Of a stretch of 64,000 nt of DNA, positions 59,201 through 63,305 are shown in pieces. The DNA lies in assembly GCA_944739405.2 (NCBI GenBank), contig OX123183.2, positions 121,528,331 through 121,592,330 of the forward strand. The letters run 5' to 3'. Both the position numbers and the translations under genes were made by a program. Each line of letters begins with the position of its first letter. The first letter of the stretch is position 1. This DNA is from Euclidia mi (taxonomy: Eukaryota > Arthropoda > Insecta > Lepidoptera > Erebidae). Below the pieces are notes generated by a model that was not told the DNA's origin, searched no databases, and saw only the letters and a list, made by a program, of their open reading frames with translations.

Positions 59201-61141
59201 CCTTGCGTTACTGACTGACTGACAGACACGCTACAGCCTAAAGTAATATAAAGTATTGGGCGCAGGAAGCTGAAATTTGGCATGTATGATCCTTGGGAAC
59301 CGTAGGGGTGCACTAAGTAGGGATTTCCTGAAATTCCCACGGGATCGGGCAAAACGGGCAATTCGAAAATATATGCGTGCGAAGCCGCTGGCGTTGACTA
59401 GTATAACATAAAGCTATTACATTCAAAATTTATGTTCGCAGTAAATCGAATAGATATCTGTTATCGTGGATTTTAGTACAACGTATTCAAATATGCACAT
59501 TACGGATTACTGATTCGCTTCTATAATTAATAATACGATTTATGGTTAAGTTAAGCGATACAATAATTTAATTTTGTGATATTATCATTGTTGATTGTGA
59601 TTGATATTTGTATTAAGTTATGTGATTAACATAAACAGGGTAAACAGTTGCTAATTAAATAGATGGCACCATAACACGGTATAACGTCTCACCTTCCTAT
59701 CTACGTATTAGGGGAAAGGATCAATGGACCACGAGAGAGTTCCACCGTTGGACCGGTCCAATCATGGCAACTTTTTATTGTATTTTTTTTTATAATGGGA
59801 GTAGGCTCCAAGTTCACTAATCAGGGAAAACCTCTTGAAAAATCATTATCACTACATAGGATAAAACAAAGTCTCTCTTCGGTCTGTCTGTCCCTATGTA
59901 TTCTTAAATCTTTAAAACTGCGCAACGGATTTTGAAGTGTTTTTTTAATAGATAGAGTGATTCAAGAGGGAGGTTTATATGTATAATATATGCATAATAT
60001 AGTAGAGAAACACTGATAGTTTTAGAAGCCGGACGGCGCGGCGGCGCGTGCCTATAAGCATTACAACCGTGCGAACCCGCGCGGGTCGCTAATAAATTTA
60101 TAATTTCAGAAAGTCACTGAATTAAAGAAATACTTTACTTGGAATGAAACTAGCATGAACATAGCAAAACTGGTTAAAATGAAGCTAGTAGAATTTACGG
60201 AGTCCCGAAAGCAATATTGAAACGAAAGTTTGATGGAGTAAACCAAAAAGCCAAAGAACACCTCCACTAAGTAGCCTATAACTATAGTTTGTTTGGTTCT
60301 CGTAAATGTATGAGTATTTTTTGTCTCTCCTCGTATGCCAAAATTTAATCATATTGATAATTATAATAAGTTGCTTTGATTGGACGTCTATAATAAATTT
60401 TGCGAAAAAGTTAAGTGGAACATTCATAGCAACCTTATCTACAACTGTCTCAGACATATTATCATTTTGCGAGAAAAAGATATGAAAGCCGAATTGTAAT
60501 CATCGTTATTCTGTTTGCATCTTAGTTCTTGGGACCCGAGGTCCTTGTCCAAGCGAATTTGACAGAATATGCGTAATTAATTTACTTACTTTAAATGCTT
60601 ACTAACATTTTTGCCCAGTTGTGCCCACTAGTTTTATTGATCAGTGAGGAACATAACGTAACCAATATACTTCATTATTTTAAAGCAATCAACTAAATTT
60701 TTGATTTAACTTATTTAATATTTATTTTTATTTTAGAAAAAACAACTGCCGCACTAGGAGTATATCTCGTGTCGCGGGATACCTGACAAACATACAACCA
60801 ACGGACACAATAAACACGCAGACTTGAAACAACAATTTATGGATCACACAAAGTGTTGTCTCGTGTGGGAATCGAAGCCACAACACTCGGCGCAATGTCA
60901 TGCGGTGAGGCGGCCGCTTAAAGCACTTTGCCAACCGTACAGTAAATTTTCTCTTATCTTGACTACTCTAGTACATACTTTCAGCTGTTGCAGTTGTTCC
61001 TTGAAGTCCGACTCAGCGAAGGTGATGGAGGCTGCGCACGTGATGTTGGCGGCCTCTAGCTGAGTGACCAACTCGTTCACGGCCAGGGAGTATATCTCCT
61101 CGTTCTGGGAGAACGCCGTCACTGTGTCCCAGCCGAATTGT
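21164..61141 (-). CDS. GABA-B-R2: Metabotropic GABA-B receptor subunit 2 (partial, 12 exons)
   Basis: A class C G-protein-coupled receptor at the neuronal plasma membrane. In GABA-B heterodimers, subunit 2 carries the G-protein coupling and helps surface delivery of subunit 1. Exons (minus): 61141-60979, 32615-32550, 31839-31663, 30169-29912, 29810-29750, 27957-27729, 27261-27126, 26893-26805, 25576-25396, 23412-23094, 22730-22501, 22066-21164. All have GT-AG borders and matching phases, giving 936 residues. Residues 1-280 are the lower part of the Venus-flytrap domain; seven helices span about 290-555; a coiled coil follows near 590-625; then a 300-residue tail. AWETRNVKISALNDSKYIG matches subunit 2, not subunit 1, of vertebrates. 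The tail motif SVLPPVIPRASWPSAE matches the insect subunit 2 tail as I recall it. The 5' exons are beyond 64000. No disabling change was seen. Confidence 0.94.
22501..22730 (-). CDS. GABA-B-R2: GABA-B-R2 exon (cytoplasmic coiled coil)
   Basis: 230 bases. DPVIQSLGLRLECKTRRFVT and then a charged helix REVAALDKEIGRLERLLAEP with a heptad-like leucine and isoleucine pattern. This position in the family holds the coiled coil that pairs subunits 1 and 2. Acceptor TTTCAG, donor AGA-GTAAGT. Confidence 0.9.
23094..23412 (-). CDS. GABA-B-R2: GABA-B-R2 exon (TM5-TM7)
   Basis: 319 bases. IEVCKSQNTTGWLCALYAYK with the loop cysteine, TM5 (GLLLIVGVYM), then AWETRNVKISALNDSKYIG, the subunit-2 type third loop, TM6 and TM7 (LCLLFLPKIVAIRTK). 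Acceptor TTTCAG, donor AAAG-GTAAGT. The best-conserved exon in the window. Confidence 0.95.
23600..24230. other. Intronic sequence without recognised features
   Basis: No exon, RNA or repeat family recognised between the TM5-TM7 exon and the Tc1 scrap. Confidence 0.5.
24233..24462 (+). pseudogene. Tc1/mariner transposase C-terminal fragment
   Basis: Plus-strand reading gives IPDLNTIEHVWDLLQRRVRA (about 24242), ELKHVISAEWEHFL, stop codons, then SLVESMQRR and ARGGHTRY. PDLNPIEHVWD with the last DDE/D residue, EW, SMxRR and ARGG are hallmarks of Tc1-family transposases. Only the end of the gene is present, with at least two in-frame stops. It lies in a GABA-B-R2 intron in the opposite orientation. 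Confidence 0.85.
24463..25390. other. Intronic sequence with an AATA-repeat tail
   Basis: Mostly unassigned. TGCCTTATGGCATTATGTCC (about 25098) followed by AATAAATAAATAAATAA at 25147 looks like the 3' tail of a non-LTR copy. Confidence 0.45.
25396..25576 (-). CDS. GABA-B-R2: GABA-B-R2 exon (TM4 and second extracellular loop)
   Basis: 181 bases: SGVCKTKLLQDTPLISLVC, TM4, then LWAMLDPMERHLKNLTTEIS and GVIYQPQ. WxAxDPxxR is conserved in the family. Acceptor CCGCAG; the donor CAG-GTTTGA is weak. Another AG nine bases upstream would break the phase match. Confidence 0.92.
25644..25920 (-). repeat. Tandem pair of Penelope-like terminal repeats (140-bp unit)
   Basis: Two head-to-tail copies, 25644-25783 and 25784-25920, differ at very few bases (for example TTGAAATTAAAC versus TTCAAATTAATC). 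The same sequence occurs inverted at 26305-26421 and elsewhere at 61232, 63133 and 63233. They lie downstream of the minus-strand GIY-YIG frame, the position of a Penelope pseudo-LTR. Confidence 0.85.
26032..26301 (-). pseudogene. Penelope-like GIY-YIG endonuclease C-terminus
   Basis: An 89-residue end of the Penelope polyprotein. FDESQILAKEHRFLPRMIRE, AIEIKKHPYFNREDGW and PAWDPVI match the C-terminal half of the Penelope GIY-YIG endonuclease, including the conserved glutamate in REAIEI and the NRE motif. The GIY and YIG strands and the whole reverse transcriptase are absent, cut off by the inverted repeat. The endonuclease nicks target DNA in intact elements. Nonfunctional here. Confidence 0.82.
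26805..26893 (-). CDS. GABA-B-R2: GABA-B-R2 exon (TM3)
   Basis: 89 bases: GRVYILSAGFSLAFGSMFAK then TYRVHRIFV. The AFGxMFAKTxRVHxIF block is a GABA-B receptor signature at the inner end of TM3. Acceptor TTGCAG, donor AAG-GTAAAT. Confidence 0.94.
27126..27261 (-). CDS. GABA-B-R2: GABA-B-R2 exon (TM2)
   Basis: 136 bases: SIKLSSPRLNNMTLIGC (first intracellular loop, nearly as in vertebrate IKMSSPYMNN), TM2, then LPSYVPFSAMCT with the conserved extracellular cysteine. Acceptor TCGCAG, donor ACT-GTGAGA. Confidence 0.94.
27488..27690 (+). repeat. Interspersed repeat family R-cag
   Basis: TGCGTTACTGACTGACTGAC, then CGCTACAGCCGAAAC and CTTGGCATGTATATTCCTTG. It matches 59190-59400 and the reverse complement of 7065-7182. 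Intronic, noncoding. Confidence 0.7.
27729..27957 (-). CDS. GABA-B-R2: GABA-B-R2 exon (end of flytrap domain, TM1)
   Basis: 229 bases. GRPKTVALYTHGREMSC leads to the linker WAGGIPAARRVLVL, then TM1 (AALAALGVALALAFLVF) and the cytosolic HYSKR. GC-rich. Acceptor TTCTAG, donor CGAAG-GTAAGA; the arginine codon AG/A is split across the next intron. Confidence 0.93.
28236..28433. mobile_element. Foldback MITE-like inverted repeat
   Basis: The left arm GGGCTCTATCAGACAGAGAG... runs from 28236 to about 28310 and pairs with its reverse complement at about 28356-28433 (...CTCTGTCTGATAGGACCC). A third partial copy of the arm end lies between them at about 28321-28354. The RNA would fold into a long hairpin. 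No coding frame. Intronic. Confidence 0.85.
28434..29338. other. Intronic sequence without recognised features
   Basis: Two short overlapping plus-strand frames at 28486-28686 show no known motif and may belong to a degraded repeat. Nothing else is seen. Confidence 0.4.
29340..29660 (+). repeat. Lepidopteran interspersed repeat with internal hairpin
   Basis: GGCAATCGAGCAGACAGCTC, CAAGTGCGTTGCCGGCCTTT and CCGGTCGATCCGGCCCATAT are a combination common in moth genomes. A hairpin sits at about 29499-29548 (TTCCCTCTCCCTCATCCCAC with its complement). A related scrap occurs reversed at 33280-33420. Confidence 0.65.
29750..29810 (-). CDS. GABA-B-R2: GABA-B-R2 exon (flytrap domain)
   Basis: 61 bases: GPVSFNGADRIGTSAFYQIQ plus one base. 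This is the conserved strand-turn GxVxFxxxxRxGT of the family. Acceptor TTACAG, donor CAAG-GTAACC. A microexon invisible to open-frame length. Confidence 0.9.
29912..30169 (-). CDS. GABA-B-R2: GABA-B-R2 exon (flytrap domain)
   Basis: 258 bases, phase 0 to 0. TNEMFYREMEAS, then PYAPQTYDAVWAMALALSKA and LANLSFVGVS. YDAVWAMAL matches the conserved YDG/A-W-A block of the second lobe in GABA-B receptors. Two possible N-glycosylation sites (NGT, NVT) are visible. Acceptor TTTCAG, donor TCG-GTGAAT. Confidence 0.92.
30485..30655 (-). mobile_element. SINE-like element, second family
   Basis: CCAACGGACACGAGGAATAC, TGTTGTCTCGTGTGGTGATC and GAACCCACCACACTCGGCGC match 48845-48990 and 60755-60918. The GATCGAACCC motif is a reverse B-box, so the tRNA-like head is on the minus strand. 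Confidence 0.65.
30656..31550. other. Intronic AT-rich DNA without recognised features
   Basis: No exon or repeat family recognised. Confidence 0.5.
31556..31640 (+). repeat. Lepidopteran CATCATCAGCC repeat fragment
   Basis: CATCATCATCATCAGCCTGC, then GTCCTGCTGGATATAGGCTT, related to the scrap at 1290-1385. It ends 23 bases from the splice donor of the 31663 exon. Confidence 0.65.
31663..31839 (-). CDS. GABA-B-R2: GABA-B-R2 exon (flytrap domain)
   Basis: 177 bases, phase 0 to 0. Reads AFRLGMFGAEYAWLVSGMPP and ends SASYSGL. Acceptor CCACAG, donor CTG-GTTAGT. It is GC-rich compared with its surroundings. An interspersed repeat lies 23 bases past the donor (31556-31640). Confidence 0.9.
31945..31985 (+). 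repeat. TTTC-rich microsatellite
   Basis: Runs of TTTCTTTC after GTCTGGTAGAAATAAACGC, probably the 3' tail of a non-LTR copy that expanded. Confidence 0.75.
32550..32615 (-). CDS. GABA-B-R2: GABA-B-R2 exon (flytrap domain)
   Basis: 66 bases, phase 0 to 0: ELDTRIIIGSFSQEMIPKIF then CE. It follows the LQQLK end of the 60979 exon as in the vertebrate protein (KLKGNDVRIILGQF). TTTCAG acceptor, GAG-GTCAGT donor. It is too short to be found by open-frame length. Confidence 0.9.
32724..33120. mobile_element. MITE-like element with inverted ends
   Basis: The left end GAGGGGTTTACACGGG and the right end CCCGTGTAAACCCCCT are inverted repeats about 395 bp apart. GC-rich internal words (GCGGCTAGTCGC, GCGATCGC) differ from the intron around them. 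No coding frame of note. The target duplication is not clear (perhaps TA). Confidence 0.65.
33280..33425 (-). repeat. Scrap of the 29340 repeat family
   Basis: GTTGCGTTTCGTTCGGTGA (about 33285) is the reverse complement of the 29577 region, followed by a CT-rich stretch and GGCTGGCAACACCCTTGTG. Noncoding. Confidence 0.5.
33660..37375. mobile_element. Foldback-type element with arms of 120-bp tandem repeats
   Basis: The two ends are inverted copies: CTGTGCGAATTACGTACAA near 33658 and its reverse complement near 37370, then matching non-repeat sequence (TATTTCGGTATTTAGATATT at about 33750 and its complement at about 37275). Inside, a 120-bp unit repeats in forward orientation (about 33840-34397, four to five copies) and then in reverse (about 34402-37190, about 23 copies). 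Long inverted arms of subrepeats are the structure of foldback elements. No transposase and no clear target duplication were found. It lies in the 28.4-kb receptor intron. Confidence 0.75.
34402..37190 (-). repeat. 120-bp tandem repeat, partly in 360-bp higher-order units
   Basis: About 23 units, each with CATATGAGTACCAG, AGAGTCAT, AACCCTGGAAGGTTACTTCA, GTGGTAGGGTCTCTTATGTA and CAAACAAAATGAGCCCAAAC. The variant TAGCTGTACT occurs at 35011, 35371, 35731, 36091 and 36451, exactly 360 bp apart, followed each time by the AAATGCAG variant. Because 120 is a multiple of 3, short open frames recur; they are a by-product. Confidence 0.93.
37376..37999. other. Intronic AT-rich DNA without recognised features
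   Basis: Right flank of the foldback element. No gene or repeat family is recognised. Confidence 0.5.
38000..38222 (-). repeat. Interspersed repeat family R-gaa (minus copy)
   Basis: CCCGCGGTTACACCCGCGCT to CTCTTCAGCTTTATATATTA is the reverse complement of the repeat at 58975-59175. Noncoding. Confidence 0.7.
38427..38545. repeat. Interleaved palindrome of an AAACCGTTTAGGTGAA motif
   Basis: GAAACCGTTTAGGTGAAC occurs at about 38432 and 38522, with its inverted form (AACCTAAACGGTTTC) at about 38487 between them. A short TGTTA microrepeat separates the last two. Confidence 0.75.
39080..39345 (-). pseudogene. Non-LTR retrotransposon C-terminal fragment
   Basis: The minus-strand reading gives WPLNRSLNRLRSQLGC, CDCGAPK, a stop, TMSHLLECP and VYAEALTVQLLW. 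LNRLRS, CxCG and TMxHLLxCP are the usual end of insect non-LTR reverse transcriptase proteins. Everything upstream of this tail is missing. One in-frame stop. Confidence 0.75.
39346..40880. other. Intronic AT-rich DNA without recognised features
   Basis: No coding or named repeat signal seen. Confidence 0.45.
40915..40992 (+). mobile_element. SINE tail fragment with GTAT microsatellite
   Basis: GTCTCTGCCTACTCCGACGG then AAAAGGCGTGAGTATATGTA and a GTAT run: the 3' end of the SINE family at 5868, head missing. Confidence 0.65.
41127..41211. repeat. TA dinucleotide microsatellite
   Basis: About 85 bases of almost pure TA with one TATGTA interruption near 41173, preceded by an A-run. Confidence 0.95.
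41824..42363 (-). mobile_element. MITE copy 1 with 7-bp target duplication
   Basis: Starts CATAGTAAAAGCAGAATAGT and ends in the inverted form TACTATTCTGTTTTTACTATG... trimmed at 42363. It is flanked by CTTGTGC on both sides (41817-41823 and 42364-42370). The interior has two GC-rich ends rich in GCGC and GCCGCC and an AT-rich centre. It is the reverse complement of copy 2 at 47002-47566. No transposase. Confidence 0.88.
42693..42960 (+). repeat. GTCAAAGTCAAA interspersed repeat (LINE 3' end type)
   Basis: GTCAAAGTCAAAGTCATTTT, GTGACGCTTATGAACGTCAA and CACGTTCGCAAAGCAAGG. Shared with 43964-44110, 49300-49430 (reversed) and 50497-50560. Confidence 0.75.
43964..44110 (+). repeat. GTCAAAGTCAAA interspersed repeat
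   Basis: GTTAAAGTCAAAGTCAAAAT, ACAAAGTGACACTTATGAAC and TCACGTTCGCAAAGCAAGGG. Second copy of the family at 42693, same orientation. Confidence 0.75.
44361..44450 (+). repeat. GT-rich low-complexity tract
   Basis: Impure GTGTGTGT with GTAT and GCGC interruptions. Confidence 0.9.
45050..46535 (-). pseudogene. Jockey-like LINE reverse transcriptase (3' part)
   Basis: Minus-strand motifs in order: GKFPNHWKLAEV and VSNYRPISILPALSKILERV (about 46400-46310), STTDAIHDLTDF, AIFLDLAKAFDTVSVPLLLK (about 46150), the GVPQGSILGP block near 45970, the catalytic FADDTALVFE near 45860, NTDKTMCIEF and NTIKYLGITLDNTLTF. This is the core of a Jockey-clade reverse transcriptase. Several frameshifts split it. 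The missing N-terminal part lies at 48175-48830, so the element was interrupted by about 1.6 kb that contains MITE copy 2. Dead copy. Confidence 0.88.
47002..47566 (+). mobile_element. MITE copy 2 with 7-bp target duplication
   Basis: Begins CATAGTAAAAACAGAATAGT and ends CTATTCTGTTTGTACTATG. ATTCAAG flanks both ends (46995-47001 and 47567-47573). It is inverted relative to copy 1, with similar GC-rich ends (GCGGCGCCGCCGGC) and AT-rich middle. CA...TG termini and 7-bp duplications would fit the P-element superfamily, though no transposase is present to prove it. Confidence 0.88.
47574..48170. other. Unassigned sequence
   Basis: Part of the segment that splits the Jockey-like LINE. No family recognised. 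Confidence 0.4.
48175..48835 (-). pseudogene. Jockey-like LINE: linker and start of reverse transcriptase
   Basis: The minus strand gives SKPWIMGLLQCITNRDKLHI, VIYNRYRNYCKELLKKLK, AATSSKKLWQTRQEI, ISSINNINHFFINIGKSIAS, and then, after frame changes, CATGRDGISTMFIKRY near 48220-48320. This is the endonuclease-RT linker and first RT motif of a Jockey-type LINE. It would precede the part at 46535-45050 in one element. Confidence 0.78.
48845..48990 (-). mobile_element. SINE-like element, second family
   Basis: TTCAATAAACGGACTTAGAA, GAGACAACAGTTTGTGGACC and GGGATCGAACCCACATTCAG, then the GTGGCTTAAGCGGCGGTCGA head. Same family as 30485 and 60755. Confidence 0.65.
49048..49256 (+). mobile_element. 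tRNA-derived SINE (plus)
   Basis: TTCGTGGTCCCGTGATTAGC, GGGTTCGATTCCGGGTTGGA and TTCTCAGTAGCAGCACGGCG. The head matches 54925 and 9889. It ends GGCGTGAGTCTAC. Confidence 0.85.
49300..49430 (-). repeat. GTCAAAGTCAAA interspersed repeat (reversed)
   Basis: GCAGTAAATGTAAATGTAGA to TTTTACTTTGACTTTGAATG, the reverse complement of the family at 42693 and 43964. Confidence 0.75.
49545..49797 (-). mobile_element. tRNA-derived SINE (minus)
   Basis: AGTCTCACGCCTATATCATC through TAGGGGGCGAGCCTGTTGCC to GCGAGACCAACGAGGCAGTC. Close to 8796-9045 and near full length. Confidence 0.85.
49798..51905. other. Intronic DNA, mostly unassigned
   Basis: A scrap of the GTCAAAGTC family lies at about 50497-50560. 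A stretch at 51200-51700 is less AT-rich, without an open frame. Nothing else recognised. Confidence 0.45.
51909..51954. repeat. Perfect 21-bp hairpin with 4-base loop
   Basis: TACGTAACGGACTGCCGAGA plus C is followed by AATG and then its exact reverse complement. No mismatch in 21 pairs. Confidence 0.95.
51980..52729 (-). other. Probable 3' untranslated end of the LINE at 52730
   Basis: AT-rich sequence with ATAATAATAATAATAAT (about 52205) and an A-rich stretch after the stop of the RT-deleted LINE frame. The exact 3' end is not clear. Confidence 0.4.
52730..54130 (-). pseudogene. CR1/Kiri-like LINE frame lacking the RT core (466 codons, open)
   Basis: An uninterrupted minus-strand frame. 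Residues 1-80 are the end of an AP-type endonuclease (GDFNTCLLK, PSLLDLILVSS, SYHDLIFISY). Residues 85-235 are the endonuclease-RT linker (APWLTEDIKKIMAKKSAA, HKSVENGDPAKVWKFLKTLG). At about residue 240 the sequence jumps directly to the region after the RT palm (RIRFDGKDLPFRKVVKNLGIYID) and continues to the usual C-terminus (KLERLQNFCIRFIFGLRKYD, FTAQAVRLWNALPLEIR, KNHYLI). The fingers-palm core with the YADD-type motif, normally some 280 residues, is absent, yet the frame is preserved across the join. Upstream, 54578-54345 encodes the endonuclease start. It lies in the receptor intron, same strand. Confidence 0.88.
54131..54578 (-). pseudogene. LINE endonuclease N-terminal part
   Basis: DMLANLDCQNMHAVLVSESW and LPGFRLIRNVRAFGNGGGIA are the start of an AP endonuclease, including the conserved SESW (E is catalytic). 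It continues through VLLGVYYSPS in a second frame to the ATG-less join with 54130. At least one stop and a frameshift occur at 54140-54345, so the 466-codon frame is only the downstream part of this copy. Confidence 0.8.
54763..54808. repeat. 17-bp hairpin
   Basis: AGCATGATTTCATAGTA at 54763-54779 and its exact reverse complement at 54792-54808, with a 12-base loop. Confidence 0.93.
54927..55150 (+). mobile_element. tRNA-derived SINE (plus)
   Basis: ACTGCCTCCGTGGTCCAGTG, GGTTCGATTCCCAGGTCGGG and CCCTATTACGTGGGACCTAA, ending CAGGCGTGAGTCTATAAATA. About 20 bases of the body after the head are missing compared with 49048. Confidence 0.85.
55151..57002. other. Intronic AT-rich DNA without recognised features
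   Basis: Only short frames and no recognised repeat. Confidence 0.5.
57003..57281. repeat. Five tandem copies of a 56-bp unit
   Basis: TATTTTAAATGCAACAAATA starts at 57003, 57059, 57115, 57171 and 57227. The copies are essentially identical, so the expansion is recent. Not a CRISPR: there are no spacers. Confidence 0.95.
57282..58180. other. Intronic DNA with a SINE tail scrap
   Basis: CCTCTGCCTACCCCTTCGGG at about 57777 with a GTAT tail is the end of the 5868-type SINE. The rest is unassigned. Confidence 0.5.
58190..58563 (-). mobile_element. tRNA-derived SINE, third family (minus)
   Basis: The minus strand starts with a tRNA-like head (GGCAGCGATAGCCGAGTGGA at 58563, B-box GGTTCGAACCC near 58505) and runs into a body containing CCGTCGGTCCCGGTTGTCAT and GGGATAACGCTAAGAG. 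About 370 bp. Confidence 0.75.
58975..59175 (+). repeat. Interspersed repeat family R-gaa
   Basis: AAAGCTGAAGAGTTTGTTTG, GCGCTAATCTTAGGAACTAC and TTTATCGAGGAAGGCTATAG, ending GTGTAACCGCGGGC. Reversed copy at 38000. A very common lepidopteran repeat. Confidence 0.75.
59190..59400 (+). repeat. Interspersed repeat family R-cag
   Basis: TTGCGTTACTGACTGACTGA, CTGAAATTTGGCATGTATGA, ending GCGAAGCCGCTGGC. Follows directly on the R-gaa repeat. Copies at 27488 and 7065. Confidence 0.7.
59855..60100 (+). repeat. Interspersed repeat family R-ccc
   Basis: TCTGTCTGTCCCTATGTATT, CAACGGATTTTGAAGTG and TTCAAGAGGGAGGTTTATAT, then a GC-rich end (GGACGGCGCGGCGGCGCG). Reversed copy at 9360. Confidence 0.65.
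60101..60750. other. Intronic DNA without recognised features
   Basis: A 90-codon minus-strand frame (60457-60185) shows no family motif and no splice signals that fit the receptor. Confidence 0.4.
60755..60918 (-). mobile_element. SINE-like element, second family
   Basis: CCAACGGACACAATAAACAC, TGTTGTCTCGTGTGGGAATC and ACAACACTCGGCGCAATGTC. Ends 60 bases from the donor of the 60979 exon. Same family as 30485 and 48845. Confidence 0.65.
60979..61141 (-). CDS. GABA-B-R2: GABA-B-R2 exon (flytrap domain, most 5' in window)
   Basis: Reads FGWDTVTAFSQNEEIYSLAV to FKEQLQQLK, the inter-lobe part of the ligand-binding domain. The CGCAG acceptor and AAA-GTATGT donor fit. It starts with the third base of a codon, so an upstream exon ending in phase 2 is required and lies outside the window. 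It is separated from the next exon by about 28.4 kb. Confidence 0.93.
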
Positions 61142-61231
61142 CTGCGGACAAGAGCAAAAAGTTATTTAAAGCTTTCAAGATCTTTATGGCCAGTTTAGTT
61201 TCACCGCTGATTGATAAGTACCTAAAATTTT

Positions 61232-61362
61232 GGGTTTACGCGAATGTTATACATTGAAATTAAACTACTATTTTATCGAGTTATATTGATTGGTTTTATA
61301 TAGTTATTACATTTAAACCGAATGATCTAGAAACTACATATTTTAATTTATTACTAGCCGAC
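61232..61362 (-). mobile_element. Penelope-like terminal repeat, solo or extremely truncated copy
   Basis: TGGGTTTACGCGAATGTTAT through TATCTAGAAACTACAT-like sequence to TTACTAGCCGACG. The last bases match the 3' untranslated part beside the terminal repeat at 25920, so this is the extreme 3' end of a minus-strand Penelope copy. It lies about 90 bases upstream of the 60979-61141 exon. Confidence 0.75.
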
Positions 61363-61790
61363 GACGTCACAAAAAACATTAAATAATAAGATAATTATCT
61401 TATTTAGGCTTGCCCTATGAATGTTGTCACACATTTTCCCCCATTCGAGCATAAAAACGATGTAAGTAGGTACAGGTATTATTTAAAGATGAGGTTTCAT
61501 TACAGCAAGGTATCAAGAGCTATCACAAAAAATCCTCTCAATTTCTCCCCCACCTGTCCAATGTTCGTGACACTTTTGACACAAGCACAGGAAATTATTT
61601 GTAACTTGAAATATCGGTATCGATAAGAGCCAGATTTTTTTAAGAAATATCGACATAACGTCATGTCACCTACAGAATACTCGTCTGAGTCTTTAAAAAG
61701 TCAATTAAAAAATGTTTCGCTCTTTGACAAACATATATTAAATTTTCAAGTATGAAAATAAATATCAAATTAAGAGAATATTTTTTAAAA

Positions 61791-62307
61791 ACGTTCAAAC
61801 GCACATCTTAATTAGTTTCATTATAAGGCTGAACATTTTAATGGCTGCGATATACAAGCATAGTTTTATAGTTTTGCCTTTCCTTAACGATCGCGGTAAA
61901 AACCGTCAAACTAAAAAGACCGGTATAGACGTGAATTACTTGTACCATGTGCCATTAGTAACGGTTTACCTGCTCATGGTACAGTCTAATTGGTTTCATT
62001 ATAACGAATAAGTATGGCGAATGTAGTTCTGCGAAAAGGAAAAAAAGTTGGATGGAAAACGTTCAAACGCACATCTTAATTAGTTTCATTATAAGGCTGA
62101 ACATTTTAATGGCTGCGATATACAAGCATAGTTTTATAGTTTTTTCTTTCTTTAACGATCGCGGTAAAACTAAAAAGACCGGTAAAGACGTGAATTACTC
62201 GTACCATTAGTAACGGTTTACCTGCTCACGGTACAGTCTAATTGGTCTCATTATAACGAATAAGTATGGCGATGGAGTTTTGCGAAAAGAAAAAAGTTGG
62301 ATGGAAA
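61791..62307. repeat. Tandem duplication, 268-bp period
   Basis: ACGTTCAAACGCACATCTTA starts at 61791 and again at 62059. The second copy has a few small deletions and ends at GTTGGATGGAAAA (about 62307). Noncoding. Confidence 0.92.
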
Positions 62308-63120
62308 ATTAGTAGTAATCTGTCTTATAAAGTTTGTACTGAGTGGATGGTGGCCATGCTTTGAAGTACTTTATGTTTTGTTGTGCAGTATAGAATTAAT
62401 ATTTTTTTTTGTAAAATAATTAAGACTGAGGTTTTACTACAAAAAGCTTACTATACATTTGACGTTTTTAATGACAATGTTCAGAAATTTCTATTCAAAT
62501 CACAGATGGCTAAAATATAAAAATATCTGCATAAGAGCCTATTGATATGCTATCGAATCGAAACGATAATATTTTTTATACTCAGGCTCCTATTATTTCG
62601 CCATACTTATCCGTCATGAAATAGCTGAAATTCGGAATAGTTATCAATATCGAAAACGCATCTGCATACTTCATTAAATTAAATATTAAAAAGTTAGTTT
62701 AATTACGTGAAACATGAAAATGTTGTTGATATTTAAATATTTAAGGACAATCAAAATAATGCTGGTGTTCTAGACTTTAGTTTGGTCAACTATGAAACTA
62801 GATTGTGCGTAGTTTGGAATCACATTTTCACGCCTTTTCATCAATAGAGGCTTTATGTTCGCATCAGCCACTGGGTACAATAAAAATAAATGTCCCATCA
62901 AATCCTATGGCATGGCCAAACTACGTACTTCCTGCGAGCGTTCGTCTGGTGAACTTCAGTCGGTTCGTTCAGGTTGTTTCATCAACCACTATTTTGTGCA
63001 ACTTTAATGAATCCCCTGTTTCTTCTGTGTTTTGTACGTAAAAAGAACATAATTAAATTTACGATGTTTCAAAAGTTTTGATTGAAAAGTAGCTTTACTT
63101 TAGTAAAGTTTATTTTGACG
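62308..63120. other. AT-rich intronic or upstream DNA without recognised features
   Basis: No coding or repeat signal that I can name. Confidence 0.45.
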
Positions 63121-63132
63121 TAAGGTTTTTAT

Positions 63133-63305
63133 TGAAATTAAACTACAGTTTACGGATTTTATCGCGTTATATTGGTTTCACTTGTTTTTACATTTAAACC
63201 GAATGATTTAGAAACTACATTTTAATTACTACTACCAATATAACGCGATAAAATCCGTAAACTGTAGTTTAATTTCAATGTGTAACATTCGCGTAAACCC
63301 AAGAA
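63133..63305. repeat. Penelope-like terminal repeats, head-to-head
   Basis: 63133-63230 carries the terminal repeat inverted relative to the following gene; 63233-63305 carries it in the gene's orientation, starting at ACCAATATAACGCGATAAAA. The two partial copies form a large palindrome just upstream of the open frame, a recognised Penelope 5' arrangement. Confidence 0.85.

Noticed and set aside
60185..60457. 90-codon minus-strand frame as a possible receptor exon
   Set aside because: No similarity to the receptor, and the 60979 exon already joins 32615 in phase with conserved order.
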